Source: Hyphomicrobiales bacterium (lineage in GTDB: Bacteria > Pseudomonadota > Alphaproteobacteria > Rhizobiales > Rhizobiaceae). From it: 64,000 bases of DNA. The stretch lies in NCBI GenBank assembly GCA_900465685.1, contig UEGR01000003.1:174995-238994 (forward strand), written 5' to 3'. Numbering within the stretch: the first letter of the stretch is position 1; every line of letters begins with the position of its first letter. A program made the position numbers and the translations under genes. Shown here in pieces: positions 6,138-14,656 of the stretch. The notes below the pieces were generated by a model. It had not been told where the DNA came from, made no database searches, and saw only the letters and a program-made list of their open reading frames with translations.

Positions 6138-6295
6138 CATGTTCTCCTTTGCTGTTGGGTTGACACTATTGGGAGACGAATGAACGGAAGATGAATGGCA
6201 GCATTTTGAAACATTAAATAAAATCAATGTGATATTAACACTTTATTAACCATGGCTTTATGTGTGCCAAACGCGTCAGAACTCGATGGAAACAC

Positions 6296-6324
6296 TTGAC
6301 CGTTCCGGCATCGGAACGTAATAG
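6296..6324 (+). promoter_or_regulatory. sigma-70-like promoter with palindromic spacer
   Basis: TTGACC (6296-6301) and TAATAG (6319-6324) are separated by exactly 17 bp, and the spacer is itself a perfect inverted repeat, CGTTCCG-GCAT-CGGAACG (6301-6318). Transcription would begin around 6331, exactly where the riboswitch fold starts. The inverted repeat may be a repressor or activator operator. Confidence 0.6.
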
Positions 6325-6329
6325 TGTTA

Positions 6330-6550
6330 CGACGGTTCCCCGACCGAGAGTGAAGGGGATTAATAGGGAACACGGTGAGGACGACCCGAAAAGGGACCGA
6401 GACCGTGGCTGCCCCCGCAACTGTAAGCGGATTGCTGTCCATCCTCGTGACGCTGACAGGCGTCATGCCACTGTGTTTGATCGGCGAAAGCTGAACGACA
6501 CGGGAAGGCAGATGGAAGCGACCATCCGCAAGCCAGGAGACCTGCCGTCA
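6330..6550 (+). promoter_or_regulatory. cobalamin (adenosylcobalamin) riboswitch
   Basis: The segment contains GGGAACACGGTG, CTGCCCCCGCAACTGTAAGC and the B12 box AGCCAGGAGACCTGCC (6531-6546), in the order and spacing of the cobalamin riboswitch. The closing stem P1 is GACGG (6331-6335) with CCGTC (6545-6549). It lies upstream of an ABC importer operon and should repress it when coenzyme B12 is plentiful. A short GCGC hairpin followed by six T at 6627-6646 could be the attenuator, though the stem is weak. Confidence 0.95.
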
Positions 6551-6746
6551 TAGGGCCTTGAGCCCACCATCATCCATTGTCACGGGCGGGGATGCCCGGA
6601 GCAGGAGCAGGTTATGACAGCACATCGCGCTGCAAGGCGCTTTTTTACATCGTCATTCATATCCCCGGATATCTCCGTTTGCTCACGGTGCCTTATCGCC
6701 GCTGCTTGCTGACGTGGCCACATCTTTCATCATTTCGGGGATTCTC

Positions 6747-7775
6747 ATGACATTCCACGGCAAGACGTCGTTTCGCGCAGCGCTATGCGCTCTTTCATTG
6801 CTCGCAGTCGTGCCAGCACTTCAGGCTGCAGAAACGCACTATCCGCTGACACTGAAGAACTGTGGACGAGACGTCACATTCAAACAGGCCCCGACGCGCG
6901 CGGTGGCTGTCGGTCAAAGCAGCACGGAAATTCTGTACAGCCTCGGTCTTGGCGACAAAGTGGTGGGCACGGCGGTCTGGTTTGGCCCGGTGCTCAAGGG
7001 CTTTGAAGAGGTCAATGCCAAGGTCAAGCGGCTGGCAGATAATGATCCGAGCTTTGAAAGCGTTCTGGCGCAGAAGCCTGATATCGTGACAGCGGATTTC
7101 CAGTGGCATGTCGGACCGAACGGCATCGTCGCCAAGCCGGAACAATTCGAGGAACTGGGCATACCCGCCTATACGTCGCCTTCGGATTGCGTCGGCAAGG
7201 ATAATTCCGGCGGAGGCGATGGCGTGCGCACGGCGGCCTTCACGATGGATGTCGTTTATCAGGAAATCGGCGAGCTGGCCGCGATCTTCAACGTGCAGGA
7301 TCGTGGTGAAAAGCTGATTGCCGAGCTGAAGGGACGCGAAGAAGCGGCACGCAGCAAGATTGGCGCCAGCGGCGGTAAGCTCTCCGCTGCGGTCTGGTTC
7401 TCCAGCACGCAGATCGACGCCGATCCCTATATCGCCGGTAAGTTTGGCGCTCCGGCCTATATCCTGTCGGCGCTTGGCATCAAGAATGTGGTCAACAGCG
7501 AAGAAGAGTGGCCGACGGTCGGCTGGGAGACGATTGCAAAGTCCAACCCGTCGATGATCGTGGCTGCCAAGCTGGACCGTCGCCGTTATCCGGCGGACGA
7601 TATTGCCGTGAAGCACAAGTTCCTCGAAAGCGATCCGGTGACAAGCCTGATGCCAGCCGTCAAGGGCGGTCATGTCTTCGACATAGATGCGCAGTCGATG
7701 AGCACATCGCTGCGGGTGATTGAGGGTATTGAAACGCTGGCCGCAGCCATCGCTGCTTCGGACCTCAACAAATGA
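6747..7775 (+). CDS. cobalamin/iron-siderophore-type ABC transporter substrate-binding protein (BtuF-like)
   Basis: A 342-aa periplasmic binding protein with a signal peptide (RAALCALSLLAVVPALQA-AE) and the class III (BtuF/FhuD/FepB) pattern: a first lobe beginning CGRDVTFKQAPTRAVAVGQSS, a long connecting helix, and a second lobe with AVWFSSTQ. The cobalamin riboswitch upstream points to corrinoid (vitamin B12 or cobinamide) as the ligand rather than a ferric siderophore. I chose the ATG at 6747; an in-frame ATG-less extension upstream adds no signal sequence. The stop overlaps the start of the permease gene, so it is the first gene of a three-gene operon. Confidence 0.85.
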   Translation: MTFHGKTSFRAALCALSLLAVVPALQAAETHYPLTLKNCGRDVTFKQAPTRAVAVGQSSTEILYSLGLGDKVVGTAVWFGPVLKGFEEVNAKVKRLADNDPSFESVLAQKPDIVTADFQWHVGPNGIVAKPEQFEELGIPAYTSPSDCVGKDNSGGGDGVRTAAFTMDVVYQEIGELAAIFNVQDRGEKLIAELKGREEAARSKIGASGGKLSAAVWFSSTQIDADPYIAGKFGAPAYILSALGIKNVVNSEEEWPTVGWETIAKSNPSMIVAAKLDRRRYPADDIAVKHKFLESDPVTSLMPAVKGGHVFDIDAQSMSTSLRVIEGIETLAAAIAASDLNK

Positions 7776-8815
7776 CAGCTTTGGTGGCCATAGGAAGGCT
7801 TCCTTTCAGCAACAAGGTGAGCGCCGGGGTTCTGGCGCTCATTCTGCTGCTTGCCGCCCTTTGGTTTGGTGCGGCGATTGGTGAAACCGCCATACCGCTC
7901 GATGTGGTGGCGAAGACCGTCGCAAACCGGCTGTGGCATGCAGGCTATGTGCTCGATCCCATCGATGAGGGGATCGTATGGAGCTATCGTCTCAGCCGCG
8001 CCGTGGTGGCGGCATGCTGCGGCGCGGCGCTGGCGCTTTCCGGCGTTGTGCTGCAATCTCTGCTGCGCAATTCGCTCGCAGATCCGTATATTCTGGGCAT
8101 CTCCGCCGGGGCTTCGACCGGGGCCGTCAGCGTCGCCATTCTTGGCATCGGCGCTGGCGTTCTCACGCTTTCGCTCGGCGCATTCATCGGGGCGATACTC
8201 GCCTTCGTTCTGGTTTCACTGTTGGCGCTGAAAGCCGGGCGCGGCAACAGCGCCATTATTCTTGCCGGTATAGCCGGCTCGCAGCTTTTCAACGCGCTGA
8301 CCTCGTTCATCGTGACAAAGGCGGCCAATGCCGAACAGGCGCGTGGTATCATGTTCTGGCTTCTCGGCAATCTCTCCGGCGTGCGCTGGCCCGATGTTAC
8401 GCTGGCGCTGCCTGCCTGTCTGATTGGCCTGGTCGTCTGCCTGTGGCACGCCCGTGCGCTCGATGCTTTCACGTTTGGTGCGGAATCCGCCGCTTCGCTC
8501 GGTATTCCGGTGCGGCGCGTCTATGCGGTGCTGATTGGCGCCAGCGCCATGATGACGGCGGTGATGGTTTCCATCGTCGGGTCCATCGGCTTTATCGGTC
8601 TTGTCATTCCCCATGCGGCGCGGATGATTGTCGGCGTGCGGCATGGCGCATTATTGCCGGTTAGTGCGTTGATCGGTGCAATCTTCATGATCGCGGCTGA
8701 TATCGTGTCGCGCATTATCGTGCCGGGACAGGTGCTGCCCATCGGGGTTGTGACAGCGCTGGTCGGCGCTCCGGCCTTTGCGCTGCTGCTCGGACAGAGG
8801 AGGGCGCGCGCATGA
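7772..8815 (+). CDS. FecCD/BtuC-type ABC transporter permease
   Basis: A 347-aa hydrophobic protein with about ten predicted membrane helices and the FecCD signature: ALSGVVLQSLLRNSLADPY followed by LGISAGAS, and GFIGLVIPHAARMIVG near the C-terminus. It forms the inner-membrane channel for the upstream binding protein and the downstream ATPase. The start overlaps the previous stop by four bases and the next gene starts inside its last codons, so the three are translationally coupled. Under the riboswitch the likely substrate is a corrinoid. Confidence 0.88.
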   Translation: MTALVAIGRLPFSNKVSAGVLALILLLAALWFGAAIGETAIPLDVVAKTVANRLWHAGYVLDPIDEGIVWSYRLSRAVVAACCGAALALSGVVLQSLLRNSLADPYILGISAGASTGAVSVAILGIGAGVLTLSLGAFIGAILAFVLVSLLALKAGRGNSAIILAGIAGSQLFNALTSFIVTKAANAEQARGIMFWLLGNLSGVRWPDVTLALPACLIGLVVCLWHARALDAFTFGAESAASLGIPVRRVYAVLIGASAMMTAVMVSIVGSIGFIGLVIPHAARMIVGVRHGALLPVSALIGAIFMIAADIVSRIIVPGQVLPIGVVTALVGAPAFALLLGQRRARA

Positions 8816-9627
8816 TGCTGTCGGCGCACAATGTTTCCTGGATGGCGGGCGGCGCGGAAATCCTGAGCGGCGTCTCGCTTGAGGTGATTGAAGGCGAGTT
8901 TCTCGGCATTATCGGGCCGAATGGCTCCGGCAAGACGACGCTTCTGTCGCTGCTTTCAGGTCTGAAGCGTCCGCGCAGCGGTGCGGTGCAACTCGGCGAA
9001 ACACCGATTGAACGTTTCAACCGCCGCGAGATTGCGCGGCTGCTGGCGCTGGTCGAACAGCAGGCGGAAACGACTGAGCGCATCACGGCGCGACAGGCGG
9101 TGGAGCTTGGGCGCACGCCCTATCTCGGCGCTCTGTCACCGTGGTCTGCTGAAGATGACGCCATCGTCGATCATGCGCTGGCGCATGTGGATATGACCCA
9201 TCTGGCCAAACGCAACTGGCATACGCTGTCGGGCGGAGAACGCCAGCGCCTGCATATTGCCCGCGCTTTGGCGCAGCAGCCGCGCATCTTGCTGTTGGAC
9301 GAGCCGACCAATCACCTCGACATTGGTCATCAGATCGGGCTTCTCGATCTCGTCCGCCAGCAAAGCCAGACCAACGGGCTGACCGTGGTGGCCGCGCTGC
9401 ACGACCTCAATCATGCAGCCATGTTCTGCGACCGCATTGCGGTGATGGACAAGGGACGGCTGGCGGCGCTCGGCGCACCACGAGACGTGTTAACGGCGGA
9501 GCGTATCCGTTCCGTATTTGGCGTCGATGTGGAGGTCGAGCATATGGGTGCCAGCGGTTGTCATATCCGCTATTGCGCACCGGGGCTTGTGCATGAAGCG
9601 CCGGTGCTGCAGCTGCGTACAGCTTAG
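8812..9627 (+). CDS. ABC transporter ATP-binding protein (BtuD/FepC-like)
   Basis: A 271-aa ATPase with Walker A GPNGSGKTT (35-43), signature LSGGERQRLHIARAL, Walker B LLLDEPTNHLD and a switch His in ALHDLNHA. This is the FepC/BtuD subgroup that works with FecCD permeases. Two ATG codons in tandem overlap the permease stop. The stop codon TAG (9625-9627) is the first triplet of a 149-bp palindromic element, so the last residues may have been changed by the element's insertion; the C-terminus (EAPVLQLRTA) is short but not obviously truncated. Confidence 0.88.
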   Translation: MMLSAHNVSWMAGGAEILSGVSLEVIEGEFLGIIGPNGSGKTTLLSLLSGLKRPRSGAVQLGETPIERFNRREIARLLALVEQQAETTERITARQAVELGRTPYLGALSPWSAEDDAIVDHALAHVDMTHLAKRNWHTLSGGERQRLHIARALAQQPRILLLDEPTNHLDIGHQIGLLDLVRQQSQTNGLTVVAALHDLNHAAMFCDRIAVMDKGRLAALGAPRDVLTAERIRSVFGVDVEVEHMGASGCHIRYCAPGLVHEAPVLQLRTA

Positions 9628-9773
9628 CACTATAGTTGCATTCTTCGTGATGCCGGTCTGCAACGAGCAATTTCCTGCGCTCCGGTGCTCACGTACCCTT
9701 AAGTACGCTCCGCTCCGGTGCTCAAAAATCACTCGTTTCGCCGCGGCCTGACGAATTTGCAACTGTAGTGCTA
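9625..9773. repeat. 149-bp palindromic intergenic element
   Basis: The ends are inverted: TAGCACTATAGTTGCA (9625-9640) and TGCAACTGTAGTGCTA (9758-9773), and the match continues with gaps inward (TTCGT, GCCG, AACGAG). The centre holds GCTCCGGTGCTCACGTACCC and a second GCTCCGGTGCTCA. The outer TAG triplets on each strand are the stop codons of the ABC ATPase and of the convergent reductase. Size and form resemble the Bru-RS palindromes of Brucella, but I cannot confirm identity without comparison. A large hairpin at this place could also terminate transcription from both sides. Confidence 0.75.
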
Positions 9774-10892
9774 GTTTAAAGCGGCTTTCAAGCGGCGCTG
9801 TTCCAGTCCAAGCCCCAGTTCTTCCGCGCGGGCAATGATCGGAGCAAAGCGGCGCTGCTTCTTTTCCTCGTGATTGGAAGCAATGTCGGCAATGCGGTGC
9901 TTCAGGAACGGGTTGAGAAAACGCTCGCGAACGGAAACCACATAGGCTTCCGCCTCGTCGCCTAGCCCATCGGCTGCAAACACCGGCAGCACTTCTTCGC
10001 GCCACAGGGCTTCCAGCTCGCTGCGGATAGTTTCATCCTGCATGGCTTCCAGCACGATTTCGTCTTTGGGGCGATTTCCCTTCACCCATCGTTCGGCAAT
10101 GAAGCTATGACCGAGATTAAGCAGATAAAGCTTCAGCCGCTCATAGCGCGCCAGATCGTCGGTCACGACAATATCCTTGTGGCGGCATGGCAGCGTCAGG
10201 CCCTGCGCTTGTTCGATAGCCCAGATCGCATAGGGTTCAGCGATAGCGCCGACTGGCTCAATCGCTTCGGAGACGATGCGGTCAACCAGACTATTGGCAA
10301 AGATGCAGCGCGTTTCCAGCCATTCGACAAAACCGCTCGGCAGCTTCCATTCCTGCGCCAGCCCGATCAGGATGGCGCGCAGTTTGTCGCCGTTGCGGGA
10401 AATCAGCTCGCACGGGAAAATCGAGAGCGGTGCTTCCGGGTTGTTCTTCCAGCGATGGTGCAGAAGCACGAGCAGCTTGGCGGGAAAACTCTTCGGCAGG
10501 GTCTGCGGATTGGCGAGCAGCGAAGCGTCGTCGCTCGCGTCCAGCTCATAGCCCTTGTCGCCGGTGTTCGAGAGGATCACCTGGACAGTCGCGCCGAGAT
10601 CGAGAATCTCGGCCCAGTCGGTATGTGCGGAATAAGCGGCGGTCACGCCCTTGGCGTTGTGCTCCGTTTCCGACGGCTTGCCATCGACCAGACCGCGGAT
10701 CACGACGGGATAGGTCTTGCCTTCATTCAGTGCGGCGATGCGTTGCGCGCTCTGCGGGTTGGACGTTGTCTGCACCACGGCAATCGTGCCGATTGCATCA
10801 CCTGTCGCCAGCGCTTCGGCGACGAAGAAATCGGCATGGGCGAGCAGAAAACGGCTGGTGCCGAATTGAAGAATCGCTGGCTTGTTTTGCAT
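9771..10892 (-). CDS. mannitol-dehydrogenase-family hexuronate reductase (tagaturonate/fructuronate reductase, UxaB-like)
   Basis: A 373-aa protein. The N-terminal Rossmann segment starts AILQFGTSRFLLAHADFFV, the usual entry of the polyol/hexuronate dehydrogenase family, and includes IAVVQTTSNPQS, ILSNTGDKGYE and the C-terminal substrate domain with KLYLLNLGHSFIAE, where the Lys and following residues form the active site. The family oxidises or reduces hexuronates with NAD(H). Start: ATG at 10892, seven bases after GGGAG; an open frame continuing far upstream is antisense to the GntR gene and not coding. It faces an altronate dehydratase across a regulator, which favours D-tagaturonate to D-altronate. 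A 22-bp direct repeat flanks it (9752-9773 and 10903-10924). Confidence 0.75.
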   Translation of the reverse strand: MQNKPAILQFGTSRFLLAHADFFVAEALATGDAIGTIAVVQTTSNPQSAQRIAALNEGKTYPVVIRGLVDGKPSETEHNAKGVTAAYSAHTDWAEILDLGATVQVILSNTGDKGYELDASDDASLLANPQTLPKSFPAKLLVLLHHRWKNNPEAPLSIFPCELISRNGDKLRAILIGLAQEWKLPSGFVEWLETRCIFANSLVDRIVSEAIEPVGAIAEPYAIWAIEQAQGLTLPCRHKDIVVTDDLARYERLKLYLLNLGHSFIAERWVKGNRPKDEIVLEAMQDETIRSELEALWREEVLPVFAADGLGDEAEAYVVSVRERFLNPFLKHRIADIASNHEEKKQRRFAPIIARAEELGLGLEQRRLKAALN

Positions 10893-10902
10893 GGCATGCT
10901 CC

Positions 10903-10924
10903 CGAATTTGTAACAGTAGTGCTA
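10903..10924. repeat. second copy of the palindrome end (22 bp)
   Basis: CGAATTTGTAACAGTAGTGC-TA matches 9752-9773 at 20 of 22 positions and in the same orientation. It lies 10 bp upstream of the reductase start codon. Either a solo end of the same repeat family or an operator that the element carries. Confidence 0.5.
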
Positions 10925-11084
10925 CGCGATCTGCGCCAAATTGGTCAAGCCAATAGGTTCTGGCCGCAGAAATAGGGTTGAATTTTTCTGGAGCGCTGCG
11001 CGATTTGCCGCATTTTCGCACCGATTCAGGCATATTGCGCTTCCCGTTGGCTGGAATTATGGTAAGGCCAATTTGGGAGTGATG

Positions 11085-11810
11085 ATGAGCGACTTTGCGG
11101 CCACAGCGGAACCTCGCAGGCTTTACCAGCAGATTGCCGACCGGGTCAGAAATCTGATTCAAGACGGGCAGTTTCCGGCGGGAAGCAGGCTTCCGGCTGA
11201 GCGCGAGCTTGCCCAGCAACTGGGTGTGTCGCGCCCGTCGCTGCGTGAGGCGCTGATCGCTCTCGAGATCGCCGGCAATGTCGAAATCCGGATGGGTTCC
11301 GGCATCTATGTCAATGCCGATCCGGAAAAGCGTGTCGTTACGCAAGGTGTATCCATTGGCGAAAGCCCGCTGGAAATCATGCAGGCGCGCGAGCTGATTG
11401 AAGGCAGCGTGGTGGTGATGGCCTGTGCGCGCATGACGCCGGAGCCGCTTGCCGCATTGCGCGCGACGCTCGACGAGATGCGGGCCAATGTGCATGTCGA
11501 CCGCCGGGCGATGGAGCTTGACCGGCAGTTCCACCTGCTGCTGGCCGAACAGGCGGGCAATTCGGTGGTGGTGCGGATCATCCGCGACCTCTTCGACGAG
11601 CGGCACAGCCCGCTGACGTCGCAGATCAGGACGCGGTTTGAGAATAACGATACGTGGGTTCTGGCTTTGGCAGAGCACGAAATCATCTATGCGGCGCTGG
11701 AGGCGAGGGATCCGCTTCAGGCGCAGGCAGCCATGCGAACGCATTTGGAGCAATCCAAACAGCGTTGGATGGATAACGAGCCGCGTGACAGGTCATTCGC
11801 GGCGACATGA
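11085..11810 (+). CDS. GntR-family (FadR/FCD) transcriptional regulator, UxuR/ExuR-like
   Basis: A 241-aa regulator. Residues 10-75 form the GntR winged helix (LYQQIADRVRNLIQDG, PAERELAQQLGVSRPSLREALIALE, GSGIYV), and the rest is an FCD ligand domain with metal-binding Asp/His residues (AMELDRQFHLLLAEQAGN, EHEIIYAALEARDP). It sits between the divergent hexuronate reductase and uxaA, so it probably represses both and is relieved by a uronate or aldonate. GGGAG precedes two tandem ATG codons at 11082 and 11085; I take the second. An upstream TTG-started extension has no support. The next gene begins 21 bases after its stop. Confidence 0.85.
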   Translation: MSDFAATAEPRRLYQQIADRVRNLIQDGQFPAGSRLPAERELAQQLGVSRPSLREALIALEIAGNVEIRMGSGIYVNADPEKRVVTQGVSIGESPLEIMQARELIEGSVVVMACARMTPEPLAALRATLDEMRANVHVDRRAMELDRQFHLLLAEQAGNSVVVRIIRDLFDERHSPLTSQIRTRFENNDTWVLALAEHEIIYAALEARDPLQAQAAMRTHLEQSKQRWMDNEPRDRSFAAT

Positions 11811-11831
11811 ATTGGGAGTGAGGTCAGACAT

Positions 11832-13376
11832 ATGAATATTTCCGTTTCCCCGGCTGCAACGCCGGTCATCCTGCTGCATCCATCCGACGACGTCGCGGTT
11901 GCGCGCATTTCCGTTCGCGCTGGCGACCCCATCGGGCTGGAGGGCATCAATGCCCGCGAGCTGATCGGTCGTGGCCACAAGGTTGCCATTCGCGCCATTC
12001 CCGAAGGCAAGGAAGTTCTGAAATACGGACAGGTCATCGGTGTTGCCACCAAGGATATTGAAGCCGGCGATCATGTGCATCTGCAAAACCTCGCCATGCT
12101 GCCTTCCGAACATGAGCACCAGTTCTCCATCGATATCGAAGAACGCGGCATGCTGCCGGAAGCCGAACGCCGCCATTTCATGGGCTATGATCGCGGCGCT
12201 GGCGGTGTCGGCACGCGCAATTATATCGGCGTCATCTCGTCGGTGAACTGCTCGGCCACTGTGTCGCGTTATATCGCCGACTATTTCAACCGCATGGGCG
12301 GTCTTGATGGTTTCGACAATGTCGATGGCGTCGTCGCGCTGACGCACGGCAGCGGTTGCGCGATCAACACCAAGTCGGAAGGCTATCGCCTGTTGATCCG
12401 CACCATTCAGGGCTATGCCAAGCACCCGAATTTTGGCGGCATCCTGCTGATCGGCCTTGGTTGCGAAACCAACCAGATCGCGCCGATCCTCGAACATTAC
12501 CGCATGGAAGAAGGCACGCGTCTGCGCACCATGACGATCCAGCAGCATGGCGGCACGCGCAAGACCATCGATCATGCGATTTCCGAGATCAAGGAAATGC
12601 TGCCGCTGGTCAATTCTGCGGTGCGCACCAAGCAGCCGCTGTCGAAGCTGAAAGTGGCGCTGGAATGCGGCGGCTCGGACGGCTATTCCGGCATTTCGGC
12701 CAATCCGGCGCTGGGCTATGCCTCGGACCTTATCGTGCGCAATGGCGGCACGACTGTTCTTGCAGAAACGCCGGAAATCTATGGCGCAGAGCATCTTCTG
12801 ACGCGCCGTGCTGTGACGCCTGCAGTGGCGGAAAAGTTGTTGCAGCGCATTGACTGGTGGCGCGATTACACCGCGCGCAACGGCGACGAACTCAACAACA
12901 ATCCATCGCATGGCAACAAGCTTGGCGGCCTGACCACCATTCTGGAAAAGTCGCTCGGTGCAGTTGCCAAGGGCGGCTCCATGCCGCTCAAGGCCGTCTA
13001 TGAATTCGCTGAAACGGTCACCGAGCCGGGCTTCGTCTTCATGGATACGCCGGGCTATGATCCCGTTGCCGTGACCGGTCAGGTGGCTGGCGGCTGCAAT
13101 GTCATCTGCTTCACGACGGGCCGTGGTTCAGTTTCGGGCTTCAAGCCTTCGCCTTGCATCAAGATCGCCACGAATTCCGAAATGTACGAGCACATGAAGG
13201 AAGACATGGATATCAATTGCGGCGGCATCGTCACCGGCGCGGAAACCATTGAAGAGTCCGGCACGCGCATCTTCGAATATATCATTGCGGCCGCCTCCGG
13301 CGAAAAGACGCTGAGCGAAATCTACGACTATGGCGACAATGAATTTGTGCCATGGCAGGTGGGCGCCGTCACCTGA
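11832..13376 (+). CDS. uxaA: altronate dehydratase
   Basis: A 514-aa protein with the full UxaA layout: an N-terminal SAF-type domain (about residues 10-85, VRAGDPIGLEGINARELIGRG), a central region with NYIGVISSVNCSATVSRYIA, GLGCETNQI and LECGGSDGYSGISANPALG, and a C-terminal segment with INCGGIVTG. Conserved Cys residues bind iron. UxaA removes water from D-altronate to give 2-keto-3-deoxygluconate. The gene follows the GntR regulator by 21 bases and precedes a zinc dehydrogenase by 37 bases, so they form an operon. Full length, no frameshift seen. Confidence 0.9.
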   Translation: MNISVSPAATPVILLHPSDDVAVARISVRAGDPIGLEGINARELIGRGHKVAIRAIPEGKEVLKYGQVIGVATKDIEAGDHVHLQNLAMLPSEHEHQFSIDIEERGMLPEAERRHFMGYDRGAGGVGTRNYIGVISSVNCSATVSRYIADYFNRMGGLDGFDNVDGVVALTHGSGCAINTKSEGYRLLIRTIQGYAKHPNFGGILLIGLGCETNQIAPILEHYRMEEGTRLRTMTIQQHGGTRKTIDHAISEIKEMLPLVNSAVRTKQPLSKLKVALECGGSDGYSGISANPALGYASDLIVRNGGTTVLAETPEIYGAEHLLTRRAVTPAVAEKLLQRIDWWRDYTARNGDELNNNPSHGNKLGGLTTILEKSLGAVAKGGSMPLKAVYEFAETVTEPGFVFMDTPGYDPVAVTGQVAGGCNVICFTTGRGSVSGFKPSPCIKIATNSEMYEHMKEDMDINCGGIVTGAETIEESGTRIFEYIIAAASGEKTLSEIYDYGDNEFVPWQVGAVT

Positions 13377-13413
13377 TCTGAATCTTTCAATATGTAATCG
13401 ACAGGAATATCCG

Positions 13414-14430
13414 ATGGTCAAAGCTCTGCGTATCGAGAGCGAAAACGTATCCCGCTTCGCCGAGATCGATGAAGCGCCGCTGCTGCCCGGTCATGTGCGC
13501 GTCAAGGTGCGCCATGTCGGCCTGTGCGGCAGCGATCTGAACACTTTCAAGGGTCTCAATCCGCTGGTGCAGCTGCCGCGTATTCCGGGGCACGAAATCG
13601 GCGGCGAAATCATCGAGGCCGGTGCGGGCGTCGATGCGGCTTATGCTGCAGGCAAGCGGGTCATCGTGCTGCCCTATACGAATTGCGGCGAGTGCTCGTC
13701 TTGCCGCAAGGGGCGGCTCAATGCCTGTCGCTATAACAAAACGCTCGGCGTGCAGCAGAATGGCGGTCTGGCCGACCAGATCGTGCTGCCTGCTGAAAAG
13801 CTGATCCTGAACGATACGCTGGAACCGCGCCATCTGGCGCTGGTCGAGCCGCTGTCGGTGGGCTTCCATGCCGTGGCGCGCGGTCGCGTCGAGGCGGGCG
13901 ATACGGTGGCTGTGCTCGGCTGCGGCATGATCGGCATGGGTGTGCTGATCGGCGCGGTGGCGCGTGGCGCCAAGGTTATCGCCATCGATCCGAGCGCGGA
14001 AAAGCGCGAGCTGGCGCTGCAATTCGGCGCAACGCATGTTCTGGCGAGCGGCGAAGATGTCGTGCAAAAGGTCATGGAACTGACCGGAGACGACGGCGTG
14101 GATGTCGCTTTCGAAGCGGTTGGCTTGCCAATCACCTTCACGCAGGCGGTCGACCTTGCCTGCTTTGCGGGACGCGTGGTCTATGTCGGCTATTCGAAAT
14201 CGCCGGTGACCTACCAGACCCAGTTCTTCAACCTGAAGGAACTGGACATTATGGGGTCGCGCAATGCGACGCTGACTGATTTCGAGGCCGTTGTCGCACA
14301 TCTGGAAAAGCTCGGCGCAGATGCCGATAAGCTCATCTCAAAAGTGTTTCCGTTCGACGAAGCCGAACAGGCGCTGCCTTACTGGGACGGCGACCGTAAT
14401 GTGCTGAAAATCGTGATCGAGCGGGCTTAA
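13414..14430 (+). CDS. zinc-dependent alcohol dehydrogenase family, probable sugar-acid (L-galactonate/L-gulonate) 5-dehydrogenase
   Basis: A 338-aa medium-chain dehydrogenase. VGLCGSDLNTF carries the catalytic zinc Cys, GHEIGGE the conserved His-Glu, and CGECSSCRKGRLNAC the four-Cys structural zinc site. The Rossmann motif is VAVLGCGMIGMG. Enzymes such as LgoD/RspB oxidise L-galactonate to D-tagaturonate; with UxaB and UxaA next to it, that route (L-galactonate, tagaturonate, altronate, KDG) is a coherent reading, but the substrate is inferred. I use the ATG at 13414 behind CAGGAATATCC rather than the earlier in-frame ATG inside uxaA. Confidence 0.8.
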   Translation: MVKALRIESENVSRFAEIDEAPLLPGHVRVKVRHVGLCGSDLNTFKGLNPLVQLPRIPGHEIGGEIIEAGAGVDAAYAAGKRVIVLPYTNCGECSSCRKGRLNACRYNKTLGVQQNGGLADQIVLPAEKLILNDTLEPRHLALVEPLSVGFHAVARGRVEAGDTVAVLGCGMIGMGVLIGAVARGAKVIAIDPSAEKRELALQFGATHVLASGEDVVQKVMELTGDDGVDVAFEAVGLPITFTQAVDLACFAGRVVYVGYSKSPVTYQTQFFNLKELDIMGSRNATLTDFEAVVAHLEKLGADADKLISKVFPFDEAEQALPYWDGDRNVLKIVIERA

Positions 14431-14447
14431 TAAGCCGCGTTATCGAG

Positions 14448-14477
14448 AAAAGGGGAGCCGGTTTGGCTCCCCTTTTT
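14448..14477 (+). terminator. intrinsic terminator of the uxa operon
   Basis: AAAAGGGGAGCC (14448-14459) pairs perfectly with GGCTCCCCTTTT (14465-14476), ending in a T-run. It starts 18 bases after the dehydrogenase stop. Confidence 0.85.
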
Positions 14478-14656
14478 CGTTTCACGGCGCATAGTCCCGC
14501 CCTCGCTGACGCGCCAAAGGTGGTTCTGTCATTTTATTACATTATTGGCTCTGTTGAGCAAAAATCTCTGTTGCAAACTTACATTCTCGCTCTTACGCTG
14601 CTGCAAACATCAAGGCGGCAAACCAGTTAAAAGCCGTCATCACGACGGGGAATGGC

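Noticed and set aside
9774..11753. Open frame continuing upstream of the reductase start (10893-11753, minus strand)
   Set aside because: It runs antisense through the GntR regulator gene and is a by-product of GC-rich codon use; the ribosome-binding site and family N-terminus place the start at 10892.
11793..12911. Long minus-strand open frame of 372 codons opposite uxaA
   Set aside because: It mirrors uxaA, has an Arg/His/Asp-rich composition typical of antisense frames and no family pattern.
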